Source of the DNA: Bacillota bacterium
GTDB lineage: Bacteria > Bacillota > Clostridia > Acetivibrionales > Acetivibrionaceae
Length of the DNA stretch: 64,000 bases
Reading direction: 5' to 3'
NCBI GenBank assembly: GCA_023398495.1
Contig: JAEWSG010000117.1
Location: 62,001 to 126,000 of the forward strand
Within the stretch, counting starts at the first letter, position 1, and every line of letters starts with the position of its first letter. Position numbers and translations under genes: made by a program. Below the pieces are notes generated by a model. The model worked only from the letters and a program-made list of their open reading frames with translations, was not told the origin of the DNA and ran no database searches. Positions 1 to 7,229 of this stretch are shown piece after piece.

Positions 1-264
1 TGCTCTGTAAATTTTATCGCTTTCGTAGTTTTTTAGTGTCTCCTCCAATACTTTTACAGGACAGCTGAAAATATTTTCCTTTTGAGCATCAATAAGTTTT
101 AAGAGCTTGTTGGCCTTTTCTTCATTTCCATAAAGGAAATGAGTATTAATAAAATAAGGTCCGATTGTGCCTGAAGTATACCAAAATGGTTTATTCTGAG
201 GGCAAACCCTTATAGCATTCGTTTCAAAAAGCCATTTTATAAGATTTTCTGAATTCGTATCCAT
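1..264 (-). CDS. Phosphoribosyltransferase-like protein (orotate PRTase-like), N-terminal 88 residues, cut by window edge
   Basis: An open frame on the minus strand starts at ATG 264, six bases after a strong GGAGGA ribosome site, and runs without a stop to the window edge. The first residues include FWYTSGTIGPYFINTHFLYG, a stretch I associate with clostridial proteins annotated as orotate phosphoribosyltransferase-like. The phosphoribosyl-pyrophosphate binding loop would lie beyond the edge, so the activity cannot be confirmed here. The gene reads out of the window and shares its upstream region with repeat B1. Product assignment is from memory of the family; that the frame is a real gene is much surer. 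Confidence 0.55.
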   Translation of the reverse strand, partial: MDTNSENLIKWLFETNAIRVCPQNKPFWYTSGTIGPYFINTHFLYGNEEKANKLLKLIDAQKENIFSCPVKVLEETLKNYESDKIYRA

Positions 265-320
265 CTAAAATCCTCCTTTTTCTTATATTGTTCTTCTCAA
301 TGCCAAAAATCTTGCATCTA

Positions 321-419
321 TATTGAACGCGATAAAGATTTTACATCACGCTTCAATTTCCCTAATACAATATCACGAAAATCAAATTTTCCTATGTATA
401 ATCATTTTCGTGATTTATC
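321..419 (+). repeat. Family B two-hairpin element, copy B1
   Basis: About 98 bp. It starts ATTGAACGCGATAAAG, whose CGCGAT pairs with the following ATCACG/CTTCAAT half, and then has a second hairpin with arms TCACGAAAAT and ATTTTCGTGA. Near-identical copies lie at 25893 (inverted), 26979 and 31581, and a shorter variant at 43641. It lies 56 bp upstream of the start codon at 264, in the opposite orientation to that gene. Confidence 0.9.
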
Positions 420-422
420 AAT

Positions 423-455
423 ATACATAGAAATATTATAAATATTTCTATGTAT
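423..455. repeat. Perfect 15 bp inverted repeat next to B1
   Basis: Arms ATACATAGAAATATT (423-437) and AATATTTCTATGTAT (441-455) are perfectly complementary with a 3-base loop. No T-run follows, so it is not a typical terminator. A TATAAT hexamer lies at 472-477. Function unknown; no second copy was noticed. Confidence 0.7.
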
Positions 456-631
456 GCATTCATCGTTATGGTATAATATAATTAAGAAGCATTATATTAC
501 CTATTAATACTATACTAGTTTTTTAGGAAAGTGCAATAATTATTTTCCTTAAACTTTATTAAGACCACTTAGACTATTTACAGCTAATTAAACAAATAAT
601 TTTTCTTGGTTTTTACATTTTGATTCCTGCA

Positions 632-731
632 TAAGGGATAACGAAAAAACAACTTCCTATTCTTAAATTTTGAAAACGTTATTAAACCAAGTTTTTTCGT
701 TATCGAGAGTAGGAACTTATATTTTAGACAT
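632..731 (+). repeat. Family A palindromic element, copy A1
   Basis: The outer arms are GGATAACGAAAAAAC near 636 and GTTTTTTCGTTATC near 700, separated by an AT-rich loop and followed by GTAGGAACTTATATTTTAGA. Related copies are at 16484, 18661, 42183, 48957, 61053 and 61450. Together with B1 and the 423-455 palindrome it accounts for most of the 580-base stretch before the gene at 845. Confidence 0.85.
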
Positions 732-744
732 TCCTAATCATACC

Positions 745-843
745 ATGAATAAATATAAAGAGATAGCAAGAGACAAAGATATAGATATAGAAAACGAGGC
801 AAATTCATTGAATTATTTTTTATACTGGGAAGGAAGTGATTAG
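745..843 (+). CDS. Possible 32-residue peptide or remnant preceding the 845 gene
   Basis: A short frame from ATG 745 to TAG 841-843 ends one base before the ATG at 845, which would allow translational coupling. The peptide is acidic (KDIDIENEANSL) and ends YFLYWEGSD. No ribosome site precedes the ATG, and the same frame stays open upstream into repeat A1, so this may be the tail of a gene disrupted by the repeat rather than a real peptide. Not recognised. Confidence 0.2.
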   Translation: MNKYKEIARDKDIDIENEANSLNYFLYWEGSD

Positions 844-844
844 C

Positions 845-1135
845 ATGAAAACCAGGCTTGTTTCATGTGACAGAGAATGGACATCACTTACTATTATTGA
901 CAAAAGGGGTAAGCCAATAATTTTGGGTTATGGCGAAATTGAGAAGATCAAACTTGGCTATTACACCGAAAAGAAGCTTTTTAGCAAAAAAACCACTGAA
1001 AAAATTGAATTTGTATTGAAAAAAAACAATCAGTCAATTATTCTAACAAAAGTTATGGATTGGGATTACTTCGATCAATACAAAAAAGAAGTTATTAGAT
1101 TCGCTAAGGATAATAAAATAACTCTAATCGAATAA
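845..1135 (+). CDS. Small hypothetical protein, 96 residues
   Basis: ATG 845 is preferred over the GTG at 836 because the GGAAGGA ribosome site (829-835) sits about ten bases before the ATG but touches the GTG. The protein is small, basic and soluble: no signal peptide or membrane segment, alternating beta-type strands (GKPIILGYGEIEKIKLGYY, TEKIEFVLKK, QSIILTK) and a helical end. The strand pattern would suit a small PH-like or other beta-rich fold, but this is only an impression. It stands alone between repeat A1 and convergent rarA. I do not recognise the family. Confidence 0.6.
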   Translation: MKTRLVSCDREWTSLTIIDKRGKPIILGYGEIEKIKLGYYTEKKLFSKKTTEKIEFVLKKNNQSIILTKVMDWDYFDQYKKEVIRFAKDNKITLIE

Positions 1136-1159
1136 CGCATATTTATTTTTTTCGTAGTA

Positions 1160-1190
1160 GCTTTGGCTTTTAGCCATGGCTTTTTATTTG
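1160..1190 (+). terminator. Weak candidate terminator after the 96-residue gene
   Basis: A short stem TGGCT/AGCCA (1164-1176) is followed by TGGCTTTTTATTT. The stem has only five pairs, so this is a weak call. Confidence 0.3.
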
Positions 1191-1210
1191 TGTCATTTTC
1201 GGTATTTTAT

Positions 1211-1312
1211 ATAGATGAAAAACTCTAAAACTAAAATTAAAGGATGTTTTTCATCTAAATTAGATAACGTTTGGGTGCTATATAGATTTAACTTCAGTGT
1301 ACGTTATCTATA
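1211..1312 (+). repeat. Family C two-hairpin element, copy C1
   Basis: First hairpin: arms TAGATGAAAAAC and GTTTTTCATCTA. Second hairpin: arms TAGATAACGT and ACGTTATCTA. Inverted copies lie at 21635 and 48727. It ends one base before the rarA stop codon, so a rarA transcript would carry it as its 3' structure. Confidence 0.9.
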
Positions 1313-1313
1313 G

Positions 1314-2600
1314 TTAATTTCTTCTCTTTTCAAGCCAGTCTTTAATTTTTGTCTCGTATCCGTTAGCAGTAGGAGCATAGTATATAGTACCCTTCATTTC
1401 ACTAGGCAGATATTCTTGGTCTACAATATTACCTGGGAAATCATGTGCATATTTATAACCTTTACCATATCCTAAATTACCCATTCCGGTAGTTACTGCA
1501 TTTCTAAGATGCATTGGTACTTCACCTGTATTTTTACTTTCAACATCACTAAGTGCTTTATTAATTGCCATATAACAGGAATTTGACTTAGGGCTTGTAG
1601 CAACAGTTATAGCAGCATGGGAAAGAATTATACGGGCTTCCGGCATTCCCACCATATGTACTGCCTGTGCAGCTGCTACTGCAACCTGAAGTGCAGTCGG
1701 ATTGGCTGTACCTACATCCTCTGATGCACAAATTATTATCCTTCTTGCCAAAAACATTGGGTCTTCTCCCGCGTATAGTGCTCTCGCAAGATATAAAACT
1801 GCGGCGTCAGGGTCACTTCCCCTCATGGATTTAATAAATGCACTTATATTGTCATAGTGTCCTTCACCTGTCTTATCAAACTTCAAAACCCTCTTCTGCA
1901 TACATTCTTCAATAATATTTAAGTCAATTAATATATTCCCATCTTTTTCCATTGTCGAAGTCAAAACTGCGAGCTCAATCGCATTTAATGCTATTCGGGC
2001 ATCACCATTGCAAAACTCGGAAACGAAATTCAGAGTTTCATTGTCAATCTTTATATCATAGTTACCAAGTCCACGTTCCTTATCATTTAGGGCGTTTTTT
2101 ACTATTGAAATGATTGCAGCACTACTTAGGGGCTTTAGCATAAATACCGAAGATCTCGAAATCAAAGCCTTGTTAACCTCAAAGTAAGGGTTTTCCGTTG
2201 TAGCCCCCACCAAAATTATTGTTCCATCCTCGACATAAGGCAACAAAGCATCCTGTTGTGCTTTGTTGAAACGATGTATTTCATCAACAAAAAGCACAGT
2301 TTTTAAGCCAGGGTTAAGAATCTGATTGCGAGTGTCTGCTACAATTCTCTTTATGTCTGCAACCCCAGCTGTAACAGCGTTCAACTTTTCAAAATTAGCC
2401 TTTGTGGTATTGGCAATAATCCTTGCTAAAGATGTTTTACCAGTGCCAGGAGGTCCATAAAGTATAACCGATGTTATTCTGTCAGCTTTAATCATTCTGT
2501 AAAGAAGTTTTCCGTTTCCAACAATATCCTCTTGTCCAAAAAACTCTTCTAGCGTTTTAGGACGCATTCTATATGCCAAAGGCTCCTTTTTTATCTCCAT
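1314..2600 (-). CDS. rarA: Replication-associated recombination protein A (RarA/MgsA), AAA+ ATPase
   Basis: 428 residues, the usual family length. RarA is a cytoplasmic clamp-loader-like ATPase acting at stalled replication forks. Visible motifs: Walker A GPPGTGKT (about 49-56), Walker B DEIHRF (about 106-111) and the sensor stretch VGATTENP (about 131-138). The C-terminal half contains the family's conserved RGSDPDAA and GEDP segments used in tetramer formation. It starts at ATG 2600 as a single gene; a terminator at 2622-2656 separates it from the operon upstream, and element C1 follows its stop codon immediately. Assignment is secure from sequence. Confidence 0.95.
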   Translation of the reverse strand: MEIKKEPLAYRMRPKTLEEFFGQEDIVGNGKLLYRMIKADRITSVILYGPPGTGKTSLARIIANTTKANFEKLNAVTAGVADIKRIVADTRNQILNPGLKTVLFVDEIHRFNKAQQDALLPYVEDGTIILVGATTENPYFEVNKALISRSSVFMLKPLSSAAIISIVKNALNDKERGLGNYDIKIDNETLNFVSEFCNGDARIALNAIELAVLTSTMEKDGNILIDLNIIEECMQKRVLKFDKTGEGHYDNISAFIKSMRGSDPDAAVLYLARALYAGEDPMFLARRIIICASEDVGTANPTALQVAVAAAQAVHMVGMPEARIILSHAAITVATSPKSNSCYMAINKALSDVESKNTGEVPMHLRNAVTTGMGNLGYGKGYKYAHDFPGNIVDQEYLPSEMKGTIYYAPTANGYETKIKDWLEKRRN

Positions 2601-2621
2601 ACAACCATCCCTCTATGTTCT

Positions 2622-2656
2622 TAAAAAGCCTCGTGAAATTATATTTCACAAGGCTT
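2622..2656 (-). terminator. Rho-independent terminator of the iorA-iorB-paaK-ACT operon
   Basis: On the minus strand a stem AAGCCTTGTGAAAT / ATTTCACGAGGCTT is followed by a short T-run. It lies between the ACT gene and rarA. Confidence 0.8.
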
Positions 2657-2681
2657 ATATAAACTTTAATACATTCTAAAC

Positions 2682-3113
2682 TTACAATTTATATACACTT
2701 TCAGATGATAACACCTTTATACCGCCCTTATCTAAAACACCTATCGCCTTATCAGCTTCATCAACTCTTATAATAACAAGTGCTTCATCAGAGGACTTTC
2801 CTACAAACGCATACATATACTCTATTCCTATTCCTTGCTTTTCTAATAGTGTCAAGGCTTTTGAGAGTCCTCCAGGTTTGTCTTCAACTGCAATGCCAAT
2901 TACATTTGTGGAGCTCACAGTAAACTCATTATCCTTCAATACTTTTTCTGCCTTATCAGGATTGTTGACAATAAGCCTCAAAATCCCAAAATCAGTAGTA
3001 TCAGCTACTGATAAAGCACTGATATCAATAGCGTTTTGTCCTAAAATCTGTGTTACTTCAGCCAACCTTCCTGACTTATTTTCAATGAATACAGATATTT
3101 GTTTTATAAGCAT
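2682..3113 (-). CDS. ACT domain protein, two tandem ACT domains
   Basis: 143 residues, consisting of two ACT domains in tandem (about 4-70 and 72-140). The first begins QISVFIENKSGRLAEV and the second VIGIAVEDKPGGLSKAL, both with the glycine-containing strand-helix turn that binds amino acids. It has no catalytic domain. Proteins of this type commonly follow paaK and the ior genes in anaerobes; an amino-acid-responsive regulatory or sensor role for the aromatic pathway is inferred from that context. It is the last gene of the four-gene operon, with GGGAGG before the ATG and a terminator after it. Confidence 0.9.
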   Translation of the reverse strand: MLIKQISVFIENKSGRLAEVTQILGQNAIDISALSVADTTDFGILRLIVNNPDKAEKVLKDNEFTVSSTNVIGIAVEDKPGGLSKALTLLEKQGIGIEYMYAFVGKSSDEALVIIRVDEADKAIGVLDKGGIKVLSSESVYKL

Positions 3114-3146
3114 TACTATTCCCTCCTAATGTTTAAGTCCATTTGT

Positions 3147-3173
3147 GCTTGTAAAATCATTTTCACATCTTAT
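3147..3173 (-). repeat. Family B tail motif overlapping the paaK stop codon
   Basis: On the minus strand, GTGAAAATGATTTTAC (a palindrome with 7-base arms) directly follows the paaK TAA. The same motif follows thiI (49009-49035) and phoH (58788-58820), and forms the end of B4 and B5. Confidence 0.65.
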
Positions 3174-4474
3174 ACCAGCTTGCGTTTATCAATAACTCGT
3201 TTTGCTTTTCCTTCGCTTCTTTCAATTGTCTTTGGTTCAACGAGTTTAACTTTTGCATTGATACCAATAGCACTATCTAATTCTTTTCTGATTTTGCGCT
3301 CAACTTCTTCAATTCTTTTTACTTCATCAGAAAACATATTCTGGTTCATTTCCACCCAAACTTCAAGTAAATCAAGATTATCCACTCTATCTACGATCAA
3401 CAGATAATGCGGTGCAACTTCTGATACTTCGAGAAGCACACTCTCAATTTGTGACGGGAATACGTTTACTCCCCTTATAATGAGCATATCATCGGTTCTT
3501 CCTGATACTTTTGACATTCTGACAGCTGTTCTTCCACATTCACACTTTTCATAGTTTAAGGTAGATATATCTCTTGTCCTGTATCTTATGAGCGGCAAAC
3601 CTTCTTTTGTTACGGTAGTGAATACAAGTTCACCCTTGCTTCCAAAGGGAAGTACCTCTTCGGTCACAGGGTCTATTATTTCCGGAATAAAATGATCTTC
3701 CGCTATATGCATTCCACATCTTAAACTGCATTCTGTTGCAACACCCGGTCCAATAATCTCACTTAAACCGTAAATATCTATCGCCATAATTCCAAGTCTG
3801 TCTTCAATTTCTTTTCTCATATTCTCAGTCCAAGGCTCTGCTCCAAATACCCCGGCTTTTAACTTTAACTCTTCCTTTTTAAGTCCCATTTCTTCCATTT
3901 CCTCCGCCATAAAAAGGGCATACGAAGGGGTACATGCAAGAATAGTTGTTCCGAAGTCCTTCATCAATTGAAGCTGTCTTTTTGTATTACCACCTGAAAT
4001 AGGTATAACCGATGCTCCTACTCTTTCAGCTCCATAGTGGGCACCTAGTCCTCCTGTAAACAGGCCATAACCGTAAGCTACCTGAATTATTGATTCCTTA
4101 TTTGCTTGGGCACAGGTAAAAGTTCTCGCCATTACTTCAGACCATGTATCAAGGTCCTTTCTTGTATAACCAACAACAGTCTGCTTACCGGTCGTTCCAG
4201 AAGAAGCATGGATCCTTACTATTTCACTTAAAGGTGCTGCAAACAGCCCATAAGGATAATTATCCCTCAAATCCTGCTTGTACGTGAAAGGTAAATTCTT
4301 CAAGTCATCTACAGATTTTATATCTCCAGGTTCCAAACCTTTTTTCTGCATTTTCTCCCTATAAAAAGGAACATTGTGATAAATTCTTTTGACGGTATTA
4401 ATCAGCCTCTCTGACTGGACTTTCTTCATTTCTTCTCTTGGCATACATTCAAACGTAGGATTCCAGTACTGCAT
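3170..4474 (-). CDS. paaK: Phenylacetate--CoA ligase (PaaK family)
   Basis: 434 residues, typical for the AMP-forming PaaK family. It activates aryl acids such as phenylacetate or indoleacetate with ATP and CoA. Visible: the adenylate-forming P-loop SSGTTGK (about 91-97), the IDIYGLSEI core motif (about 232-241) and the PaaK C-terminal domain (MLIIRGVNVFPSQIE onward). Together with the upstream indolepyruvate oxidoreductase it suggests aromatic amino acid fermentation or the reverse reductive carboxylation; substrate preference cannot be read from sequence. It lies 32 bases after iorB and 57 before the ACT gene in one operon. Confidence 0.93.
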   Translation of the reverse strand: MQYWNPTFECMPREEMKKVQSERLINTVKRIYHNVPFYREKMQKKGLEPGDIKSVDDLKNLPFTYKQDLRDNYPYGLFAAPLSEIVRIHASSGTTGKQTVVGYTRKDLDTWSEVMARTFTCAQANKESIIQVAYGYGLFTGGLGAHYGAERVGASVIPISGGNTKRQLQLMKDFGTTILACTPSYALFMAEEMEEMGLKKEELKLKAGVFGAEPWTENMRKEIEDRLGIMAIDIYGLSEIIGPGVATECSLRCGMHIAEDHFIPEIIDPVTEEVLPFGSKGELVFTTVTKEGLPLIRYRTRDISTLNYEKCECGRTAVRMSKVSGRTDDMLIIRGVNVFPSQIESVLLEVSEVAPHYLLIVDRVDNLDLLEVWVEMNQNMFSDEVKRIEEVERKIRKELDSAIGINAKVKLVEPKTIERSEGKAKRVIDKRKLV

Positions 4475-4505
4475 ACATTTCTACCCCCTGTATTAATAAT
4501 TAAAT

Positions 4506-5075
4506 TTACATATACCCGGTTTCAAAAGCTTTTAGATTTACATCAAGAGCCTTTGAAGGAACATTTTCTTTTAGTGATTCAATCCAGACTTGTTTGTCTA
4601 TATCTGTAGACTTTGCTAAAAGCCCCAATAAAACAGTATTTACAGCCTTTATATTTCCACATTGCTTAGCAATTCCAAGTGCATCAATTGTTATCACTTT
4701 ATTATAATGCTGCTTGATTTTTTCTACTATACTTTCCGGATACTTTGCATTACCGGTTATTACAGGCATTGGATCAATTCTCTGATCATTTAGTATAAGA
4801 GTTCCATCCTGCTTTAAATAACTTATCCACCTTATAGCTTCCAATCTCTCAAACGCTATGATAATATCGGCTTCACCCTTCTCAATTATCGGTGAGTAAA
4901 CCTTATTACCCATTTTAACATAGGTAATAACACTTCCTCCACGCTGAGCCATACCATGAACTTCAGATACTTTTACATCATAGTTCATTTTCATAGCCAC
5001 ATTTCCTAAAACCCTGCTTGCAAGCAGCGTTCCTTGTCCACCAACTCCAACTATAATTATATTAAGCTTTTCCAT
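4506..5075 (-). CDS. iorB: Indolepyruvate:ferredoxin oxidoreductase, beta subunit
   Basis: 189 residues, usual for IorB. The N terminus carries GVGGQG (about 10-15), the gamma-domain signature of 2-oxoacid:ferredoxin oxidoreductases, followed by SEVHGMAQRGGSV, also conserved. With IorA it converts aryl pyruvates (indole-, phenyl-, hydroxyphenylpyruvate) plus CoA to aryl-acetyl-CoA, CO2 and reduced ferredoxin. It starts three bases after the iorA stop codon, so translation is probably coupled. Confidence 0.94.
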   Translation of the reverse strand: MEKLNIIIVGVGGQGTLLASRVLGNVAMKMNYDVKVSEVHGMAQRGGSVITYVKMGNKVYSPIIEKGEADIIIAFERLEAIRWISYLKQDGTLILNDQRIDPMPVITGNAKYPESIVEKIKQHYNKVITIDALGIAKQCGNIKAVNTVLLGLLAKSTDIDKQVWIESLKENVPSKALDVNLKAFETGYM

Positions 5076-5078
5076 AAT

Positions 5079-6815
5079 TTATTCACCAGCCTTTTCAAAA
5101 GCATCAAAATTACATACCTTGGTGCAAAGAGTACAGCCCACACATAGAGCCTCATTTACCTCTATATGATCACCTTTGTCAACAATAGCAGGACATCCAA
5201 CCGACATACAGAGCTTACAATTCTTGCACTTATCCTGATTTATTCTGAGTGCTCCCTGAAACTTAACATGCTTTAAGAGTGCACACGGTCTTTGGGATAT
5301 AATAACCGACGGTTCCTCCGCCTGTATTTCTTCCTTTACTACCTTTTCAAACTCTTTGAGATTGAACGGATCTGCAATCCTTACTCTTTCTATACCAACT
5401 GCATTGCACAATTTTTCAAGATCTACCTGTTTTGCCGGCTCTCCCTTGATAGTAAACCCTGTTGTAGGATTGTGCTGATGACCGGTCATACCGGTAATTG
5501 AGTTATCAAGAATTATTACAGTTGAATTTCCTTTATTGTATACTATATCAATCAACCCTGTTATACCTGAGTGAATAAATGTAGAATCACCTAAAATAGC
5601 AACCGTTTTCTTTCCAAACTCAGCTCCTCTTGCCTTTTCCATACCATGTGCCGCACCAATGCTTGCACCCATACAAATACATGTATCCATGCTCTGTGTC
5701 GGAGGAAGAGCTCCAAGAGTATAACAGCCTATATCACCGCTGACTGTCAACTTCAGTTTTTTCAGTACATAATACATTCCACGGTGAGGACATCCCGGAC
5801 ACATAACAGGAGGTCTTACAGGTATTTCTTCGTTAGTTAGGGCTACAGCTTCCTGCTTTTTACCAAAAACTTTTTCACTTAAGAAGCTTGCACTGTACTC
5901 ACCCATGACTGTCAGTATATCTTTTCCTATTGGTTTGATACCAATTGTCTTAACAAAATCTTCTATGAAAGGTTCAAGCTCTTCAATTATATAAAGCGTC
6001 TTGACCTGGCTTGCAAACTCTTTGATTAGTTTGTCAGGAAGAGGGTAAACCATCCCAAGTTTCAGATAAGACACATCTCCGAAAGCTTCTCTTGAGTACT
6101 GATAAGCAACACCGCTGGTTATAACTCCTATATCCTTGCTTCCCCACTCAATTTTGTTAAGCTCTTCTGTATTTGAAAACTCTTTCAAATCTACCATTCT
6201 CTTTTCAACTTCTACATGTCTCTTTCTAGCCATTGCAGGCATCATTACAAACTTTGCGGGATTCTTTACATAATCTTTAAGCTTAAAATCAACTCTATCG
6301 GATGTTTCTACCACACTCTGTGAATGTGATATTCTTGTTGACAACCTGACAATAACCGGAGTATCATACTTTTCGCTTATTTCAAACGCTTTTATTACAT
6401 AATCCTTACATTCCTGGCTATCTGAAGGTTCAAGCATCGGGACCTTAGAACCCCTTGCATAATATCTGCTGTCCTGCTCATTCTGTGAACTGTGCATACC
6501 TGGATCATCAGCCACCATTATTACCAAACCGCCGTTTACACCTGTGTAAGATGCTGTGAATAATGGATCGGCAGCAACATTAAGACCTACATGCTTCATT
6601 GAACAAATGGATCTGGCACCTGCTATAGATGCCCCAACAGCGACTTCAAGAGCAACCTTTTCGTTTGGTGACCATTCAGCATAAATCTCATCGTACTTTG
6701 CTATATGCTCTGTTATTTCCGTACTTGGTGTGCCAGGATAAGCAGCAGCAACAGTTACGCCGGCCTCAAAAGCTCCTCTGGCGACAGCCTCATTACCAAG
6801 CATTAGTTTCTTCAT
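5079..6815 (-). CDS. iorA: Indolepyruvate:ferredoxin oxidoreductase, alpha subunit (TPP and 2[4Fe-4S])
   Basis: 578 residues from the third of three close in-frame ATGs; the GGGGGA ribosome site lies eight bases before ATG 6815 but only two to three bases from the ATG at 6821 and overlaps the one at 6830. Domains in order: the pyrimidine-binding half (AAYPGTPSTEI onward), a transketolase-C-like central domain, the TPP-binding half (GDIGCYTLGALPP, then GDSTFIHSGITGL), and a C-terminal ferredoxin domain with two cysteine clusters, CKNCKLC and CVGCTLC. It is the first gene of iorA-iorB-paaK-ACT. The region upstream holds palindrome G, so the promoter must lie between or within these sequences; no clear one was seen. 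Confidence 0.95.
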   Translation of the reverse strand: MKKLMLGNEAVARGAFEAGVTVAAAYPGTPSTEITEHIAKYDEIYAEWSPNEKVALEVAVGASIAGARSICSMKHVGLNVAADPLFTASYTGVNGGLVIMVADDPGMHSSQNEQDSRYYARGSKVPMLEPSDSQECKDYVIKAFEISEKYDTPVIVRLSTRISHSQSVVETSDRVDFKLKDYVKNPAKFVMMPAMARKRHVEVEKRMVDLKEFSNTEELNKIEWGSKDIGVITSGVAYQYSREAFGDVSYLKLGMVYPLPDKLIKEFASQVKTLYIIEELEPFIEDFVKTIGIKPIGKDILTVMGEYSASFLSEKVFGKKQEAVALTNEEIPVRPPVMCPGCPHRGMYYVLKKLKLTVSGDIGCYTLGALPPTQSMDTCICMGASIGAAHGMEKARGAEFGKKTVAILGDSTFIHSGITGLIDIVYNKGNSTVIILDNSITGMTGHQHNPTTGFTIKGEPAKQVDLEKLCNAVGIERVRIADPFNLKEFEKVVKEEIQAEEPSVIISQRPCALLKHVKFQGALRINQDKCKNCKLCMSVGCPAIVDKGDHIEVNEALCVGCTLCTKVCNFDAFEKAGE

Positions 6816-6940
6816 TGACATATCCCCCATTAATATATATTTATAAACTATAAGTCAAGTTAATAAAGTGTTATAACTATTATCAAATATAAAACAACTG
6901 TTGTCAATTGCAAATTGTTCTTAGGGTGCATATTTTAATA

Positions 6941-7107
6941 GTGCACCATATTATGGAAAGGACATTGCGTAGAGACTATAGAGAATGTGAACGAAGCGAA
7001 GGAAAAGTCGAATCACTTTTCTTCGCGAAGCGAGTTTGATTCGACCCATAGCGAGTTTTACATTCTCTTAGGCTCGAAGCTTAAGTCCTTGGAATAATAT
7101 GGTGCAC
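6941..7107. repeat. Element G: 167 bp nested palindrome with 14-15 bp perfect termini
   Basis: The ends are GTGCACCATATTAT and its exact complement ATAATATGGTGCAC. Inside are nested matching arms (AAGGAC/GTCCTT, GAGAATGT/ACATTCTC, GTCGAATCA/TGATTCGAC) around a core rich in CGAAGCG/CTTCGC. It is richer in GC than its surroundings. No open frame of note and no clear target duplication. Together with the terminator at 7174 it fills the gap between iorA and the chemoreceptor. Only one copy in this window. Confidence 0.8.
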
Positions 7108-7173
7108 GAAAAATAAATGAACCCGTGTCCTTTTCTATTATGTAAACTTACAATTAAGATTATCTTTAATCAT

Positions 7174-7203
7174 AAAAAATGCCCGTCCTATTGTCGGGCA
7201 TTC
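7174..7203 (-). terminator. Rho-independent terminator of the chemoreceptor gene
   Basis: On the minus strand GAATGCCCG, a 9-base loop, CGGGCATT and then six T residues. It lies 27 bases after the chemoreceptor stop codon. Confidence 0.88.
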
Positions 7204-7229
7204 TCACCTATTCTATCTGCTGTACTCAA

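Noticed and set aside
6941..7107. Complete insertion sequence
   Set aside because: Only 167 bp with no open frame for a transposase.
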